DNA of 64,000 nt from Pseudomonas sp. S35. Its GTDB lineage: Bacteria; Pseudomonadota; Gammaproteobacteria; Pseudomonadales; Pseudomonadaceae. The position numbers were made by a program, and so were the translations under genes. The notes below the pieces were generated by a model. That model was not told the DNA's origin. It saw nothing but the letters and a program-made list of their open reading frames with translations, and made no database searches. The first letter of the stretch is position 1. The number at the start of each line of letters is the position of its first letter. Location: NCBI RefSeq assembly GCF_009866765.1, contig NZ_CP019431.1, positions 806,001 through 870,000 of the forward strand. The letters run 5' to 3'. This document shows, piece after piece, positions 17,068-28,525 of the stretch.

Positions 17068-18288
17068 ATGGCAATTTCCGTTAAAAAACTGGTCGGGGCG
17101 ACGTTGCTGTGGGCAGCTGCAAACGCGGCACTGGCGCAACCCCTGACCCTCGATTCAGCCCTGCAAACCGCCTTCGCCAACAACCCCGACCTGGCCGCCG
17201 CGCAATGGGAAATCGACATCGCTGCGGGCGGTCGCCAGCAGGCCGGGCTAATCCCCAACCCGGTCGCCTCCTGGGACGCCGAAGACACCCGCCGCAATTC
17301 TCGTACCACCACCGTCAAGCTCAGCCAGACCGTTGAGCTGGGCGGTAAACGCGGTGCGCGCATCGATGTTGCCACCCGCGCCCAGGACGCCGCCGCGCTG
17401 ACCCTGGAACAGCGCCGCAACGCCCTGCGCGCCGATGTGATCGATCGCTACTACGGCGCCCTTCGTGCTCAGGAGCGCCTCGATCTGGCACAACGTTCCC
17501 TGGCCCTGGCCGAACGCGGTCTGGTGGTCGCCAACGGCCGCGTCAGCGCCGGCAAATCATCACCGGTGGAAGCCACCCGCGCCCAGGTGCAGTTGTCGCA
17601 AATCCGCCTGGAATTGAACCGCGCACAGATAGGCCTCACTGACGCGTATCGCCGGCTGGCCGCCAGCACCGGTAACCGCGCCGCCGACTTCGACGCTGTC
17701 GCCACGCCAAGCCAATCCACACCGGCCCTGCCGCCTGCCGCACAGTTGCTGGCACGCCTTGAGCAGACCGCTGAGCTGCGTCTGGCCGAACTGCACATTC
17801 AGCAAAGCGAGGCCAGCGTGGGCCTGGAAAAAGCCCAGCGTATTCCCGACCTGGACGTGTCCATCGGCAGCCAATACGACGCCAGCGTGCGCGAGCGGGT
17901 GAACCTGGTGGGCGTGTCGATGCCGATCCCGCTGTTCAACCGCAACCAAGGCAACGTGCTCGCGGCCACACGCCGCGCCGACCAGTCCCGCGACCTGCGC
18001 AACGCCGCCGAACTGCGCCTGCGCACCGAAACCCGCCAGGCCCTCGACCTGTGGCGCGCCGCCAATACCGAGGTGCGCGCGTTCAACCAGCAGATCCTGC
18101 CTGCCGCGCAAAGCGCAGTGGACGCCGCCACCCGTGGTTTTGAGATGGGCAAGTTCAACTTCCTCGATGTGCTCGACGCCCAGCGCACGCTGATCACTGC
18201 GCGCACCCAATACCTGGCCGCTACCGCCGAGGCCACCGACGCCTGGCTGCGCATCGAGCGGATTTATGGCGACCTCGCCCGGTTCTGA
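17068..18288 (+). CDS. czcC: CzcC-like outer-membrane channel of heavy-metal RND efflux
   Basis: A 406-residue TolC-family protein with a Sec signal peptide (residues 1-22, cleavage after ALAQ). The mature part shows two internally related halves rich in long helices (DSALQTAFANNPDLAAAQWE and the later EQTAELRLAELHIQQSEAS). The block VELGGKRGARIDVATRAQD is characteristic of CzcC/CusC-type proteins. It forms the trimeric outer-membrane duct of the CzcCBA pump. ATG at 17068 is selected because it opens the signal peptide. First gene of a three-gene operon, 18 bases before czcB. Confidence 0.9.
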   Translation: MAISVKKLVGATLLWAAANAALAQPLTLDSALQTAFANNPDLAAAQWEIDIAAGGRQQAGLIPNPVASWDAEDTRRNSRTTTVKLSQTVELGGKRGARIDVATRAQDAAALTLEQRRNALRADVIDRYYGALRAQERLDLAQRSLALAERGLVVANGRVSAGKSSPVEATRAQVQLSQIRLELNRAQIGLTDAYRRLAASTGNRAADFDAVATPSQSTPALPPAAQLLARLEQTAELRLAELHIQQSEASVGLEKAQRIPDLDVSIGSQYDASVRERVNLVGVSMPIPLFNRNQGNVLAATRRADQSRDLRNAAELRLRTETRQALDLWRAANTEVRAFNQQILPAAQSAVDAATRGFEMGKFNFLDVLDAQRTLITARTQYLAATAEATDAWLRIERIYGDLARF

Positions 18289-18306
18289 TTTTTTCTGGAG
18301 TCTCCT

Positions 18307-19413
18307 ATGAATAGAAAACACGGCGTGGCGCTTGCCGTCGCCCTGGGCTTGATGCTGTCCGGCCTGGCCTATGCCGAGGAAGAAGAAGGCGCACTCGAAC
18401 TCACCGTGCAGCAAATCGAGGCGGCCGGGATCCAACTCGCCCAGGCCCAGCCCCGGCCGATCAGCACGCTGCTGACGCTGCCGGGGGAAGTGCGGTTTGA
18501 CGAAGACCGCACCTCGCACATCGTGCCGCGTGCAGCCGGGGTGGTGGAGGCGGTGAAGGTCAACCTCGGCCAGTCGGTGAAAAAAGGTGAGCTGCTGGCG
18601 GTGATCGCCAGCCAGCAGATTTCCGATCAGCGCAGCGAGCTGGCCGCCAGCGAACGCCGAGTCGAATTGGCGCGCACCACCTTCCAGCGCGAGCGCCAGT
18701 TATGGCAGGACAAGATCTCTGCCGAACAAGATTACCTGCTGGCGCGCCAAGCCCTGCAAGAGGCCGAAATCGCTCTGAACAATGCCCGCCAGAAAATGAC
18801 CGCCCTCAGTGGCAGTGCGCTGCTGGTCGGCGGCAATCGGTACGAACTGCGTGCGCCGTTCGCCGGTGTGGTGGTGGAAAAACACCTCGGCGTCGGCGAA
18901 GTGGTGAGCGAAACCAGCAACGCCTTCACCCTGTCGGACCTGTCCCAGGTATGGGTCACCTTTGGCGTATTTCCCAAGGACTTGAACAAGGTTCGCGTCG
19001 GTAAGCCGGTGACCGTCAGCTCCACCGAAATGGGCACCGACGTACGTGGCACCGTGGCCTACGTCGGCAATCTGCTCGGCGAACAAACGCGCACCGCCAC
19101 CGTACGCGTGAGCGTGCCCAACCCTGATGACGCCTGGCGCCCAGGGTTGTTTGTCACCGTGCAACTGGCCACGGACACCGCCCAGGCCAAGGTCACCGTC
19201 CCTCAGGAAGCGATCCAGACGGTTGAGGACAAACCCTCGGTATTCGTGCGCACGCCACACGGTTTTATCACCCGCCACCTTGAGCTGGGCGTCAGTGAAA
19301 ACGGCTACGTCGAAGTGCGCCAGGGGCTGGCCGCCGGCGAACAGGTGGCCACCGTCGGCAGCTTCATCCTCAAGTCCGAACTGGGCAAAGGCTCGGCCGA
19401 GCACGCCCATTGA
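18307..19413 (+). CDS. czcB: CzcB-like periplasmic adaptor of heavy-metal RND efflux
   Basis: A 368-residue membrane-fusion protein with a signal peptide (about residues 1-23) followed by an acidic stretch EEEEGALELT. It has the usual order of barrel-sandwich/lipoyl half (VVEAVKVNLGQSVKKGELLA), a helical hairpin (about 120-180), the second lipoyl half (YELRAPFAGVVVEKHLGVGE) and a beta-barrel plus membrane-proximal part. It joins the inner-membrane pump CzcA to the outer-membrane CzcC. AGGAG-like sequence (ggagtctcct) stands before the ATG. Eighteen bases separate it from czcA. Confidence 0.92.
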   Translation: MNRKHGVALAVALGLMLSGLAYAEEEEGALELTVQQIEAAGIQLAQAQPRPISTLLTLPGEVRFDEDRTSHIVPRAAGVVEAVKVNLGQSVKKGELLAVIASQQISDQRSELAASERRVELARTTFQRERQLWQDKISAEQDYLLARQALQEAEIALNNARQKMTALSGSALLVGGNRYELRAPFAGVVVEKHLGVGEVVSETSNAFTLSDLSQVWVTFGVFPKDLNKVRVGKPVTVSSTEMGTDVRGTVAYVGNLLGEQTRTATVRVSVPNPDDAWRPGLFVTVQLATDTAQAKVTVPQEAIQTVEDKPSVFVRTPHGFITRHLELGVSENGYVEVRQGLAAGEQVATVGSFILKSELGKGSAEHAH

Positions 19414-19431
19414 TCCTGCGAGTGATTCCCC

Positions 19432-22400
19432 ATGTTTGAGCGCCTTATCCAATTCGCCATCGAGCAGCGCATCATCGTGCTGCTGGCGGTGCTGTTGATG
19501 GCCGGTGTCGGCATCGCCAGCTATCAGAAACTGCCCATCGACGCGGTGCCCGACATCACCAACGTACAGGTGCAGATCAATTCCGCAGCGGCCGGGTTTT
19601 CGCCGTTGGAAACCGAGCAACGCATCACCTTTCCCATTGAAACGGCGATGGCCGGTTTGCCGGGTTTGCAGCAGACACGTTCGCTGTCGCGCTCCGGCTT
19701 GTCCCAGGTCACGGTGATTTTCAAGGACGGCACCGACCTGTTCTTCGCCCGCCAACTGGTCAACGAGCGCCTGCAAGTAGCCCGCGCGCAATTGCCCAGC
19801 GGCATCGAAACGGCGATGGGGCCGATCTCCAGCGGGCTGGGGGAGATTTTCCTGTGGACCGTGGAAGCCAAGGACGGTGCACTCAAGGACGACGGCACGC
19901 CTTACACACCGACGGATTTGCGGGTGATCCAGGACTGGATCATCAAGCCGCAACTGCGCAACGTGCCGGGCGTGGCCGAGATCAACACCATTGGCGGCTT
20001 TGCCAAGGAATACCAGATCGCGCCCGACCCCAAGCGCCTGGCGGCCTACAACCTGACCTTGAACGATCTGGTCACCGCGCTGGAGCGCAACAACGCCAAC
20101 GTCGGCGCCGGTTATATCGAGCGCAGTGGTGAGCAACTGTTGATCCGCGCACCGGGGCAATTGGCGTCCATCAACGACATCGCCAACATCGTCATCACGT
20201 CTGCGGACGGCACGCCGATTCGTGTGCGCAACGTGGCCGAGGTCGAGATCGGCCGCGAGCTGCGCACCGGCGCGGCCACCGAAAACGGCCGTGAAGTGGT
20301 GTTGGGCACGGTGTTCATGTTGATCGGCGAAAACAGCCGCAGCGTGTCCCAGGCCGTGGCGAAAAAACTCGAAGACATCAACCGCTCGCTGCCCGAAGGC
20401 GTGGTGGCCGTCACCGTTTACGACCGCACCAACCTGGTCGAAAAAGCCATCGCCACCGTGAAGAAAAACCTCTTCGAAGGTGCGCTGTTGGTGGTCGCGG
20501 TACTGTTTCTGTTCCTGGGCAATATTCGGGCGGCGTTGATCACCGCGATGGTGATTCCCCTGGCGATGCTGTTCACCTTCACGGGGATGTTCACCAACAA
20601 AGTCAGCGCCAACCTGATGAGCCTCGGCGCGCTGGACTTCGGCATTATCGTCGACGGCGCGGTGGTGATCGTCGAGAACGCCATCCGCCGCCTGGCCCAC
20701 GCGCAACAGCGCCACGGCCGCCTGCTTACCCGCAGCGAGCGCCTGCACGAAGTGTTCGCCGCTGCCAAAGAGGCGCGCCGCGCACTGATCTTTGGGCAAC
20801 TGATCATCATGGTGGTGTACCTGCCGATCTTTGCGCTCACGGGCGTGGCCGGGAAGATGTTTCACCCTATGGCTTTCACCGTGGTGATCGCCTTGCTCGG
20901 CGCGATGATTTTGTCGGTGACCTTCGTGCCGGCGGCGATTGCGTTGTTTGTCACCGGCAAGGTCAAGGAAGAAGAAAACCTGGTAATGCGCAGCGCGCGC
21001 CGGGTGTACGCGCCCGTGCTGGACTGGGTGATGACGCGCCGCCCGCTGGTGTTTGGCCTGGCGCTGCTGACCATCGTCGGTTCGGGTTGGGTGGCGAGCC
21101 GCATGGGCAGTGAATTTATCCCCAGCCTCAGCGAAGGCGACTTCGCCCAACAGGCCCTGCGGGTGCCCGGCACCAGCCTTACGCAATCGGTGCAGATGCA
21201 GCAGCAGCTTGAGAAAGCATTGATGGCCCAGGTGCCGGAAATCGAGCGGGTATTTGCGCGCACCGGCACCGCAGAAATTGCCTCCGACCCGATGCCGCCG
21301 AATATTTCCGACAGCTACGTGATGCTCAAGCCGAAGGACCAATGGCCCGACCCGAACAAGTCCCGCGAAGCGCTGATTGCCGATATCCAACGCGCCAGTG
21401 CGATTGTGCCGGGCAGTGCGTATGAACTGTCGCAACCGATCCAGCTGCGCTTCAATGAGCTGATTTCCGGGGTGCGCAGCGACGTGGCGGTGAAGGTGTT
21501 TGGCGATGACATGGCCGTGTTGAACAAGACCGCCGGGGAAATCGCCGAGACCTTGCAGGCACTCGACGGCGCCTCAGAAGTGAAGGTGGAACAGACCTCC
21601 GGCCTGCCGGTGCTGACCATCAATATCGACCGCGACAAGGCGGCGCGCTTTGGCCTGAATGTCGGCGATGTGCAGGACACCATCGCCGTCGCCGTCGGTG
21701 GGCGCCAGGCCGGTACGTTGTACGAAGGCGACCGCCGTTTCGACATGGTTGTGCGGTTGTCTGACGCGCTGCGCACCGATATCGACGGCCTGTCGCGGCT
21801 ACTGATTCCAGTGCCGGCGCTGGCCTCCGGGCAGTTGGGCTTTATCGCGCTGTCCCAGGTTGCCAGCCTGGACCTGGTGCTCGGCCCGAACCAGATCAGC
21901 CGCGAGAATGGCAAGCGCCTGGTGATCGTCAGCGCCAACGTGCGCGGGCGCGATATCGGCTCGTTTGTGGCAGAGGCCGAAGCGGCCATCACCCACCAAG
22001 TGAAGGTGCCGGCGGGCTACTGGACCACCTGGGGCGGGCAGTTCGAGCAACTCAAGGAAGCCTCCGAGCGCTTGCGCATCGTGGTGCCGGTGGCGCTGCT
22101 GCTGGTGTTCGGCTTGCTGTTCATGATGTTCAACAACCTCAAGGACGGGCTGTTGGTGTTTACCGGGATTCCGTTCGCATTGACCGGTGGGATCATGGCG
22201 CTGTGGCTGCGTGATATCCCGCTGTCGATCTCGGCGGGGGTGGGTTTTATTGCCTTGTCCGGCGTGGCGGTGCTCAACGGCCTGGTGATGATTGCGTTTA
22301 TCCGCAACCTGCGCGAGGAAGGGCGCTCGCTGTCGGTGGCGATCAACGAAGGCGCGCTGACCCGCCTGCGCCCGGTGTTGATGACCGCACTGGTGGCGTC

Positions 22401-22575
22401 CCTCGGTTTTATCCCCATGGCCCTGGCCACCGGCACCGGCGCCGAAGTGCAACGGCCGTTGGCGACAGTGGTGATCGGCGGGATTATTTCCTCGACATTG
22501 CTGACCTTGCTGGTGCTGCCGGCGTTGTACCAGTGGGCGCATCGCAAGGAAGAGGACACGGCTCAAGGTGCTTGA
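19432..22575 (+). CDS. czcA: CzcA-like heavy-metal RND proton antiporter
   Basis: A 1047-residue inner-membrane RND pump with twelve expected membrane helices and two large periplasmic loops. The helix-4 signature DFGIIVDGAVVIVEN (about residues 402-416) places it with divalent-cation exporters (Zn, Co, Cd, Ni), not with the CusA type (which has a different residue pattern there). It uses the proton gradient to expel metal through CzcB and CzcC. The C-terminal end (EEDTAQGA) lies on a 9-bp tandem repeat that continues past the stop codon. Convergent with a two-component regulator that may control it. Confidence 0.93.
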   Translation: MFERLIQFAIEQRIIVLLAVLLMAGVGIASYQKLPIDAVPDITNVQVQINSAAAGFSPLETEQRITFPIETAMAGLPGLQQTRSLSRSGLSQVTVIFKDGTDLFFARQLVNERLQVARAQLPSGIETAMGPISSGLGEIFLWTVEAKDGALKDDGTPYTPTDLRVIQDWIIKPQLRNVPGVAEINTIGGFAKEYQIAPDPKRLAAYNLTLNDLVTALERNNANVGAGYIERSGEQLLIRAPGQLASINDIANIVITSADGTPIRVRNVAEVEIGRELRTGAATENGREVVLGTVFMLIGENSRSVSQAVAKKLEDINRSLPEGVVAVTVYDRTNLVEKAIATVKKNLFEGALLVVAVLFLFLGNIRAALITAMVIPLAMLFTFTGMFTNKVSANLMSLGALDFGIIVDGAVVIVENAIRRLAHAQQRHGRLLTRSERLHEVFAAAKEARRALIFGQLIIMVVYLPIFALTGVAGKMFHPMAFTVVIALLGAMILSVTFVPAAIALFVTGKVKEEENLVMRSARRVYAPVLDWVMTRRPLVFGLALLTIVGSGWVASRMGSEFIPSLSEGDFAQQALRVPGTSLTQSVQMQQQLEKALMAQVPEIERVFARTGTAEIASDPMPPNISDSYVMLKPKDQWPDPNKSREALIADIQRASAIVPGSAYELSQPIQLRFNELISGVRSDVAVKVFGDDMAVLNKTAGEIAETLQALDGASEVKVEQTSGLPVLTINIDRDKAARFGLNVGDVQDTIAVAVGGRQAGTLYEGDRRFDMVVRLSDALRTDIDGLSRLLIPVPALASGQLGFIALSQVASLDLVLGPNQISRENGKRLVIVSANVRGRDIGSFVAEAEAAITHQVKVPAGYWTTWGGQFEQLKEASERLRIVVPVALLLVFGLLFMMFNNLKDGLLVFTGIPFALTGGIMALWLRDIPLSISAGVGFIALSGVAVLNGLVMIAFIRNLREEGRSLSVAINEGALTRLRPVLMTALVASLGFIPMALATGTGAEVQRPLATVVIGGIISSTLLTLLVLPALYQWAHRKEEDTAQGA

Positions 22576-22596
22576 GGTGCTCAAGGTGCTCAAGGT
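22561..22596. repeat. Four-copy 9-bp tandem repeat across the czcA stop codon
   Basis: The unit gctcaaggt is repeated four times in tandem (22561-22596), the second copy reading gcttgaggt. The czcA stop codon (22573-22575) lies within the second copy. Copy-number change would alter only sequence after the stop. Confidence 0.7.
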
Positions 22597-22611
22597 GTGG
22601 TTGTGGTTTTT

Positions 22612-22744
22612 GTGGTGAGCGGGCTTGCCCCGCGCTGGGCTGCGAAGCGGCCCCATCAAAACCACCGCGGCTCTTCAATTAAAAACGCGGCGCTTGGTTT
22701 TAGGGCCGCTTCGCAGCCCAGCGCGGGGCAAGCCCGCTAACTAC
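22612..22744. repeat. REP-doublet palindrome between convergent czcA and czcS
   Basis: Arms of 43 bases (22612-22654 and 22702-22744) are inverted copies with a few mismatches, separated by 47 bases containing accaccgcgg and aaaaacgcggcg. The arms carry gagcgggcttgccccgcgct and match the arms at 2126-2257 almost base for base. It may act as a two-way transcription block between the convergent genes. Confidence 0.82.
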
Positions 22745-22767
22745 AACAAAGGTGCTCACTACAACTG

Positions 22768-24149
<1,382 letters not shown>

Positions 24150-24153
<4 letters not shown>

Positions 24154-24824
24154 TGGCGCGCTTCCAGCACGTAACCGACGCCGCGAATGGTATGGATCAG
24201 CTTGACCTCGCTCTGGTCATCGACCTTGCCGCGCAGGCGGCTGATGGAGACTTCCACCACGTTGGTGTCGCAATCGAAGTTCATGTCCCACACCAGCGAA
24301 ATGATCTGGGTGCGGGTCATCACCTCGCCAGTCTGGCGCATCAGCACATGCAGCAGGGCGAACTCCTTGGTGGTCAGGTCGATGCGTCGGTTGCCGCGAT
24401 AGGCACGATGCCGGCGCGGGTCCAGTTCCAGGTCCGAGACGCGCAGCACCTCCGGCAGCGGGATATGTTCACTGCGCCGCAGCAAGGTGCGCACACGGGC
24501 CAGCAACTCGGGAAACTCGAAGGGTTTGACCAGGTAGTCGTCGGCGCCCATGTCCAGGCCCTTGATCTTGTCGGCCAGGCGCCCGCGCGCGGTCAGCATC
24601 ATCACGCGCTGGTTGCCCTCGCTGCGCAGTTGTTCCAGCACTTCCCAGCCGTCGGTGTGGGGCAGGTTGACGTCGAGGATCACCAGTTCATAAGTGTTTT
24701 GCCTGGCCAGGTGCAGGCCGTCGATGCCGCTGGCGGCGCAGTCGACGACGTAACCGCTTTCGGTCAGGCCTTGCTGCAGGTAATCGGCGGTTTTCTGCTC
24801 GTCCTCAACCACAAGGATACGCAT
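24150..24824 (-). CDS. czcR: OmpR-family response regulator (CzcR/CopR type)
   Basis: A 224-residue regulator. The receiver domain has the phosphoacceptor Asp51 (LVILDVNLPHTDGW), the acidic pocket VEDEQ (residues 6-10), Thr at TARG and Lys in DYLVKPFEF. The C-terminal winged helix begins near residue 125 and contains RRIDLTTKEFALLHVLMRQ, SLVWDMNFDCDTNVVEVSI and HTIRGVGYVLE, typical of heavy-metal-responsive regulators. It is first of the two-gene operon with the kinase. Probable targets are its own operon and the convergent czcCBA genes. Confidence 0.9.
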
Positions 24825-25167
24825 GGGAATTTACCTTCAAGGAAAACGAAAGGAGATGGCCTCATATGAGGCGCTGAGGAAGCTGTAGGAAAACTCTGAA
24901 GCCTGAAGTAGCTTTAGGGTCAAGGCGCGTCAGGCCGCTGCGACGATTCGCCGCTGGGCCTATGCCCAAAAAAAACGCCCCAAGCGGGGCGTAAAAAATC
25001 ATCTCTGTTCCAAAGGAGCTACACAAAAGCTGCAGAGATGAAGTGTGTTCGATGTGCAGTATAAAAAGTGCAACTTAACGAGAAGGTGAGGCCGATATTA
25101 CAGTTTTGACAGACTTCAACTTGTGAAGAGATGTAGCGCTTCGGCAAGTGAATGTAAGCGCGGCGAC
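24825..25167. other. Intergenic stretch between czcR and the OprD porin gene
   Basis: 343 bases without a believable gene. They hold the czcR promoter region on the left, the terminator hairpin at 24968-24992, and about 170 A/T-richer bases downstream of the porin stop in which I see no clear element. Confidence 0.5.
24968..24992 (-). terminator. Rho-independent terminator after the OprD porin gene
   Basis: The stem acgcccc / ggggcgt with loop aagc is followed on the minus strand by eight T. It lies about 175 bases past the porin stop codon and is the only strong terminator before czcR. Confidence 0.75.
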
Positions 25168-26487
25168 TTACAGTACGGCCAGTGGGTATTCGATGATCAC
25201 ACGGACTTCTTCCAGGTCCGACTCGAATGCACTTGAGCGCACGCTGGCCTGGCGCAGCCTGAGGGATAGATCTTTCAAGTTGCCACTTTGCACCACATAT
25301 TTGGCTTCGATATCCCGCTCCCATCGGCGTTGGTCGGTCAGCGGGTCGCCGGCCCCATCGCGGCGCATGTACACCGCGTTGGCATTGCTGTAATCGGCGC
25401 CGGTGCCCTTGCCGTAGCGGGTCATGAACGACAGGCCGGGGATGCCGAAGGCCTGCATGTCGAGGTCATAGCGCACCATCCACGAGCGTTCCTTGGGCGA
25501 GTTGAAGTCGCTGTATTGGATCGAGTTGTTGAGGAAGATCGAGTCCGAGTTGCGCAGGTAATCGAAGTCGTCATCGCCGTTGTTGCGTTGATGGGACACG
25601 GCCAGACTGTGGGCGCCGACCTTCACGCCGACGCGGGCGCTCCAGATGGTGTTGTCGAATTCACCGAGCAGTTTTTTACCTTCGTCCACCGCCTTGTAGA
25701 CGTTGGCGTCGCCGAACAATGAGACGTCGTCGCTCAGCGGGTAACTGGCAGCGCTGCCCGCGTAATACTGGTTCCAGGCGTCTTTGAGTCGGCTGCTGTA
25801 CAGGCTCAGGCTGAGGTGTTTGTTGAGTTGGTAATCGCCGCCGCCGTAGGCGATCCAGGGCGAGTCCACGGGGCCTGCGTAAAACGTTGCGAAGCCTTTG
25901 TTCATGCCGCTTTGGGTGGGCTGGCTCATGCCGTCCAGGCGCCCGCCCTGCAGCGTCAGGCCTTGCAGGCTGGTGTTCTGTAAGGTCACGCCGCGAAAAC
26001 TTTCCGGCAATACGCGCGAATCACCGTAGGCCACCACCGGCGTGAGCGGGAACACGTCGCCGGCCTTGATCACGCTGTCCAACACGCGCAGTTTCGCCGC
26101 GCCGCCGACTTTGCTGTAGCTGTCTTCGGGATGATTGTTGCTGTCCACTGGCAGCATGCCGAACGAGCCTTTGCCGCCGCTGCGGCCGGTGCCCGAGTCG
26201 AGCTTCACGCCGACCATGGCAAATGCGTCCAGGCCAAACCCCACGGTGCCCTGGGTAAAGCCGGACTCGAATTTACCGATCAGACCCTGGGCCCAGGCCT
26301 CGGAATAGCCATTGCCGGTAGGGCTGGACTGGCCTTTGCGATCATCGCGATTGAAGTAAAAGTTGCGCGCCAGCACGTTCAGGCTGCTGCCTTCGATGAA
26401 CCCCTCGGGCGTGTCTTCGGCGGCTACCGCTGCCAGGGGTAAGGCGGCGCACAGTGAAAGGGGAAGGGTGTAATAACGGATGTGCAT
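25168..26487 (-). CDS. OprD-family outer-membrane porin
   Basis: A 439-residue porin. The Sec signal peptide covers about residues 1-23 (MHIRYYTLPLSLCAALPLAA). The mature N-terminus GFIEGSSLNVLARNFYFNRD is the OprD-family hallmark, and the alternating beta-strand pattern runs to the end, closing with VRVIIEYPLAVL. ATG at 26487 is chosen for the signal peptide and the GAGGAG site before it. OprD-type channels let basic amino acids, dipeptides or aromatic acids through the outer membrane; the substrate here is unknown. Its own terminator is at 24968-24992. Confidence 0.9.
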   Translation of the reverse strand: MHIRYYTLPLSLCAALPLAAVAAEDTPEGFIEGSSLNVLARNFYFNRDDRKGQSSPTGNGYSEAWAQGLIGKFESGFTQGTVGFGLDAFAMVGVKLDSGTGRSGGKGSFGMLPVDSNNHPEDSYSKVGGAAKLRVLDSVIKAGDVFPLTPVVAYGDSRVLPESFRGVTLQNTSLQGLTLQGGRLDGMSQPTQSGMNKGFATFYAGPVDSPWIAYGGGDYQLNKHLSLSLYSSRLKDAWNQYYAGSAASYPLSDDVSLFGDANVYKAVDEGKKLLGEFDNTIWSARVGVKVGAHSLAVSHQRNNGDDDFDYLRNSDSIFLNNSIQYSDFNSPKERSWMVRYDLDMQAFGIPGLSFMTRYGKGTGADYSNANAVYMRRDGAGDPLTDQRRWERDIEAKYVVQSGNLKDLSLRLRQASVRSSAFESDLEEVRVIIEYPLAVL

Positions 26488-26712
26488 GTTTCGCTCCTCG
26501 GTATTGGCAGTGGTCAGCTTCTTATGGGGGTGGGCGTTCTTATTGATCTGGCCCGGGCTGATAGTTGCAAACCGTGGATAACGATTGGATGGCTTGAACA
26601 TTACAATTCTGGAACCTCACCGGCATCTAACAAATAAGTAATGTTCTGGTGAACCTCGTGAAAGGGTGGGGTGGTTAGTCTCGGCACTGAACTTTCAGTC
26701 GAGGAATTAACC

Positions 26713-27045
26713 ATGAACTTTTATCGCGTTGGCTTGGGTGTATTGACCGCAACGTTGTCATTCGGGGCGCTGGCTGAAAACGGCGGTGATCGCACCTTTG
26801 CCCTGATGATGGAGCGCAACGAAAAGGCAATGGCCGCCTATGCCGAGAAACAGGGCAAGCCGGCGCCTCAGGTGCAGGTGTATCGCTATGGCATGGACCT
26901 GGACATCGCCAAGGTGGTCAGCGTCACGCCGCCGATTCGCGCCTGCAAGGCGGTGCCCTCGCGCATGACCTATGAAGACTCCAGCGGCTCGCTCAATACT
27001 TTGGAATATCAAGTTATGGGCGTGTGTCGAAATAACGGCGGTTAA
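26713..27045 (+). CDS. DUF2790 small exported protein
   Basis: A 110-residue protein with a signal peptide (about residues 1-21, cleavage near ALAEN). The mature part contains the DUF2790 pattern [17 protein letters not shown], Cys, [21 protein letters not shown]. These small periplasmic proteins are common in Pseudomonas, often near metal or metabolite regulators, and have no known function. GAGGA stands 8 bases before the ATG. Divergent from the OprD gene. Confidence 0.85.
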   Translation: MNFYRVGLGVLTATLSFGALAENGGDRTFALMMERNEKAMAAYAEKQGKPAPQVQVYRYGMDLDIAKVVSVTPPIRACKAVPSRMTYEDSSGSLNTLEYQVMGVCRNNGG

Positions 27046-27149
27046 TGGCGTCAAAAAAAAGAGTGCGGTATGACACTAAAGTACGCTTCAGAAAAGCCCC
27101 GCAGGGCCGATGCAGGTCAGATCTCTCTCCCATTGACCATCGGTGCCTA

Positions 27150-28466
27150 ATGTTCAACACCCGTTTGAAGCAGGAGCTTTCGGCTCTTCGCGAAGAATTG
27201 TCCAGCTTGCAACAGGTCAAGGAGAGCCTGGAAAGCGAAATGCTGTGCCTGACGCTGGACGCCGAAGGCCGCGTGGAATGGGCCAACACCAACTTCCTGC
27301 AGGAACTGGCCTATCAGTCGAGCAACATTGTGGGGCGGCCCATTGACGATCTGATGCCGGAACACGTGCGCAGGGATGAATTCCAGCAGCGTTTCAACAA
27401 TGCCCTGCGCCGTGGCGAACACTTTGCCGGCACCGTGCGGCTGATGCGTGGCAATGGCCAGGAAGCCTGGCTGCGCTCCATCGTGCAGCCGGTGCGCAGT
27501 TCCGATGGACGCATCAAGCATTTCTCGATTTTCTCCAGCGACCTTACCCGCACCATCGAAGCGTCGCGCGAGCATGAAAACCTGATCACCGCGCTGGTAC
27601 GCTCCACCGCCGTGATCGAGTTCGACCTCGGCGGGCATGTGCTCACCGCGAACGACCGCTTCCTCGCCGGCATGGGGTACAGCCTGGCGCAGATCAAGGG
27701 CAAACATCACCGCATGTTCTGCGAACCAGAGGAGTACAACAGCGCCGAGTACCAGAACTTCTGGAAGCGTCTGAACAACGGTGAGTTCGTCGCATCGCGT
27801 TTCAAGCGTGTGGACAGCCGTGGCCAGGTGGTGTGGTTGGAAGCCACCTACAACCCGGTGCTGGACGCCAACGAGCGGCTGTACAAAGTGGTCAAGTTCG
27901 CCACGGTGATCACCGATCAGGTCAACCGTGAACAGACAGTGGCCGACGCCGCGAACATCGCGTACAGCACCTCCCTGCAAACCGACAGCAGCGCCCAGCG
28001 CGGCACCACGGTGGTGACTCAGGCGGTGGAGGTGATGCGCGACCTGGCCACGCACATGCAGCAGGCGGGCGAAGGTATCGAGGCGCTGAATGCACAATCC
28101 CAAGTGATCGGCACCATCGTCAAAACCATCAGTGGCATCGCCGAGCAGACCAACTTGCTGGCGCTCAACGCCGCCATCGAAGCGGCGCGTGCCGGTGAGC
28201 AGGGTCGGGGGTTTGCGGTGGTGGCCGATGAAGTGCGCCAGTTGGCGTCACGTACCAGCAAAGCCACCGAGGAAATTGTCGGTGTGGTGCGTCAGAACCA
28301 GGACATGGCCCGCGACGCCGTGGCGCTGATGACCGATGGCCGCCTGCAAGCCGAGCAGGGCTTGGCCCTGGCGGCAGAAGCGGGCACGGTGATCGTGGAA
28401 ATCCAGGACGGTGCACAGAAGGTGGTCAGCGCTGTGGGGCAATTCGCAAACCAATTGTCGACTTGA
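27150..28466 (+). CDS. Soluble PAS-PAS methyl-accepting chemotaxis transducer (BdlA-like)
   Basis: A 438-residue cytoplasmic transducer. A short N-terminal coiled segment ([18 protein letters not shown]) is followed by two PAS domains (about residues 45-155 and 165-275), then the MCP signalling domain, whose hairpin tip carries the invariant [20 protein letters not shown]. There is no membrane helix. This layout is that of P. aeruginosa BdlA (biofilm dispersal) and of Aer-like sensors; PAS domains could bind haem or flavin, but no ligand motif is decisive. ATG at 27150 gives the BdlA-like N-terminus. It signals through CheW/CheA or a related complex encoded elsewhere. The protein ends soon after the tip, so the C-terminal return helix is short. 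Confidence 0.85.
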   Translation: MFNTRLKQELSALREELSSLQQVKESLESEMLCLTLDAEGRVEWANTNFLQELAYQSSNIVGRPIDDLMPEHVRRDEFQQRFNNALRRGEHFAGTVRLMRGNGQEAWLRSIVQPVRSSDGRIKHFSIFSSDLTRTIEASREHENLITALVRSTAVIEFDLGGHVLTANDRFLAGMGYSLAQIKGKHHRMFCEPEEYNSAEYQNFWKRLNNGEFVASRFKRVDSRGQVVWLEATYNPVLDANERLYKVVKFATVITDQVNREQTVADAANIAYSTSLQTDSSAQRGTTVVTQAVEVMRDLATHMQQAGEGIEALNAQSQVIGTIVKTISGIAEQTNLLALNAAIEAARAGEQGRGFAVVADEVRQLASRTSKATEEIVGVVRQNQDMARDAVALMTDGRLQAEQGLALAAEAGTVIVEIQDGAQKVVSAVGQFANQLST

Positions 28467-28525
28467 TCCGTAGGGCTCGTGCTTGAGGTATCGTAGGTTT
28501 TTTCGTTTTGAAGAGCCGATCCTCC

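Noticed and set aside
18700..21435. A 911-codon open frame on the minus strand opposite czcB/czcA
   Set aside because: It is the shadow of a high-GC gene. The translation is His/Gln/Gly/Arg-rich without any domain, and the plus-strand frames encode unmistakable CzcB and CzcA.
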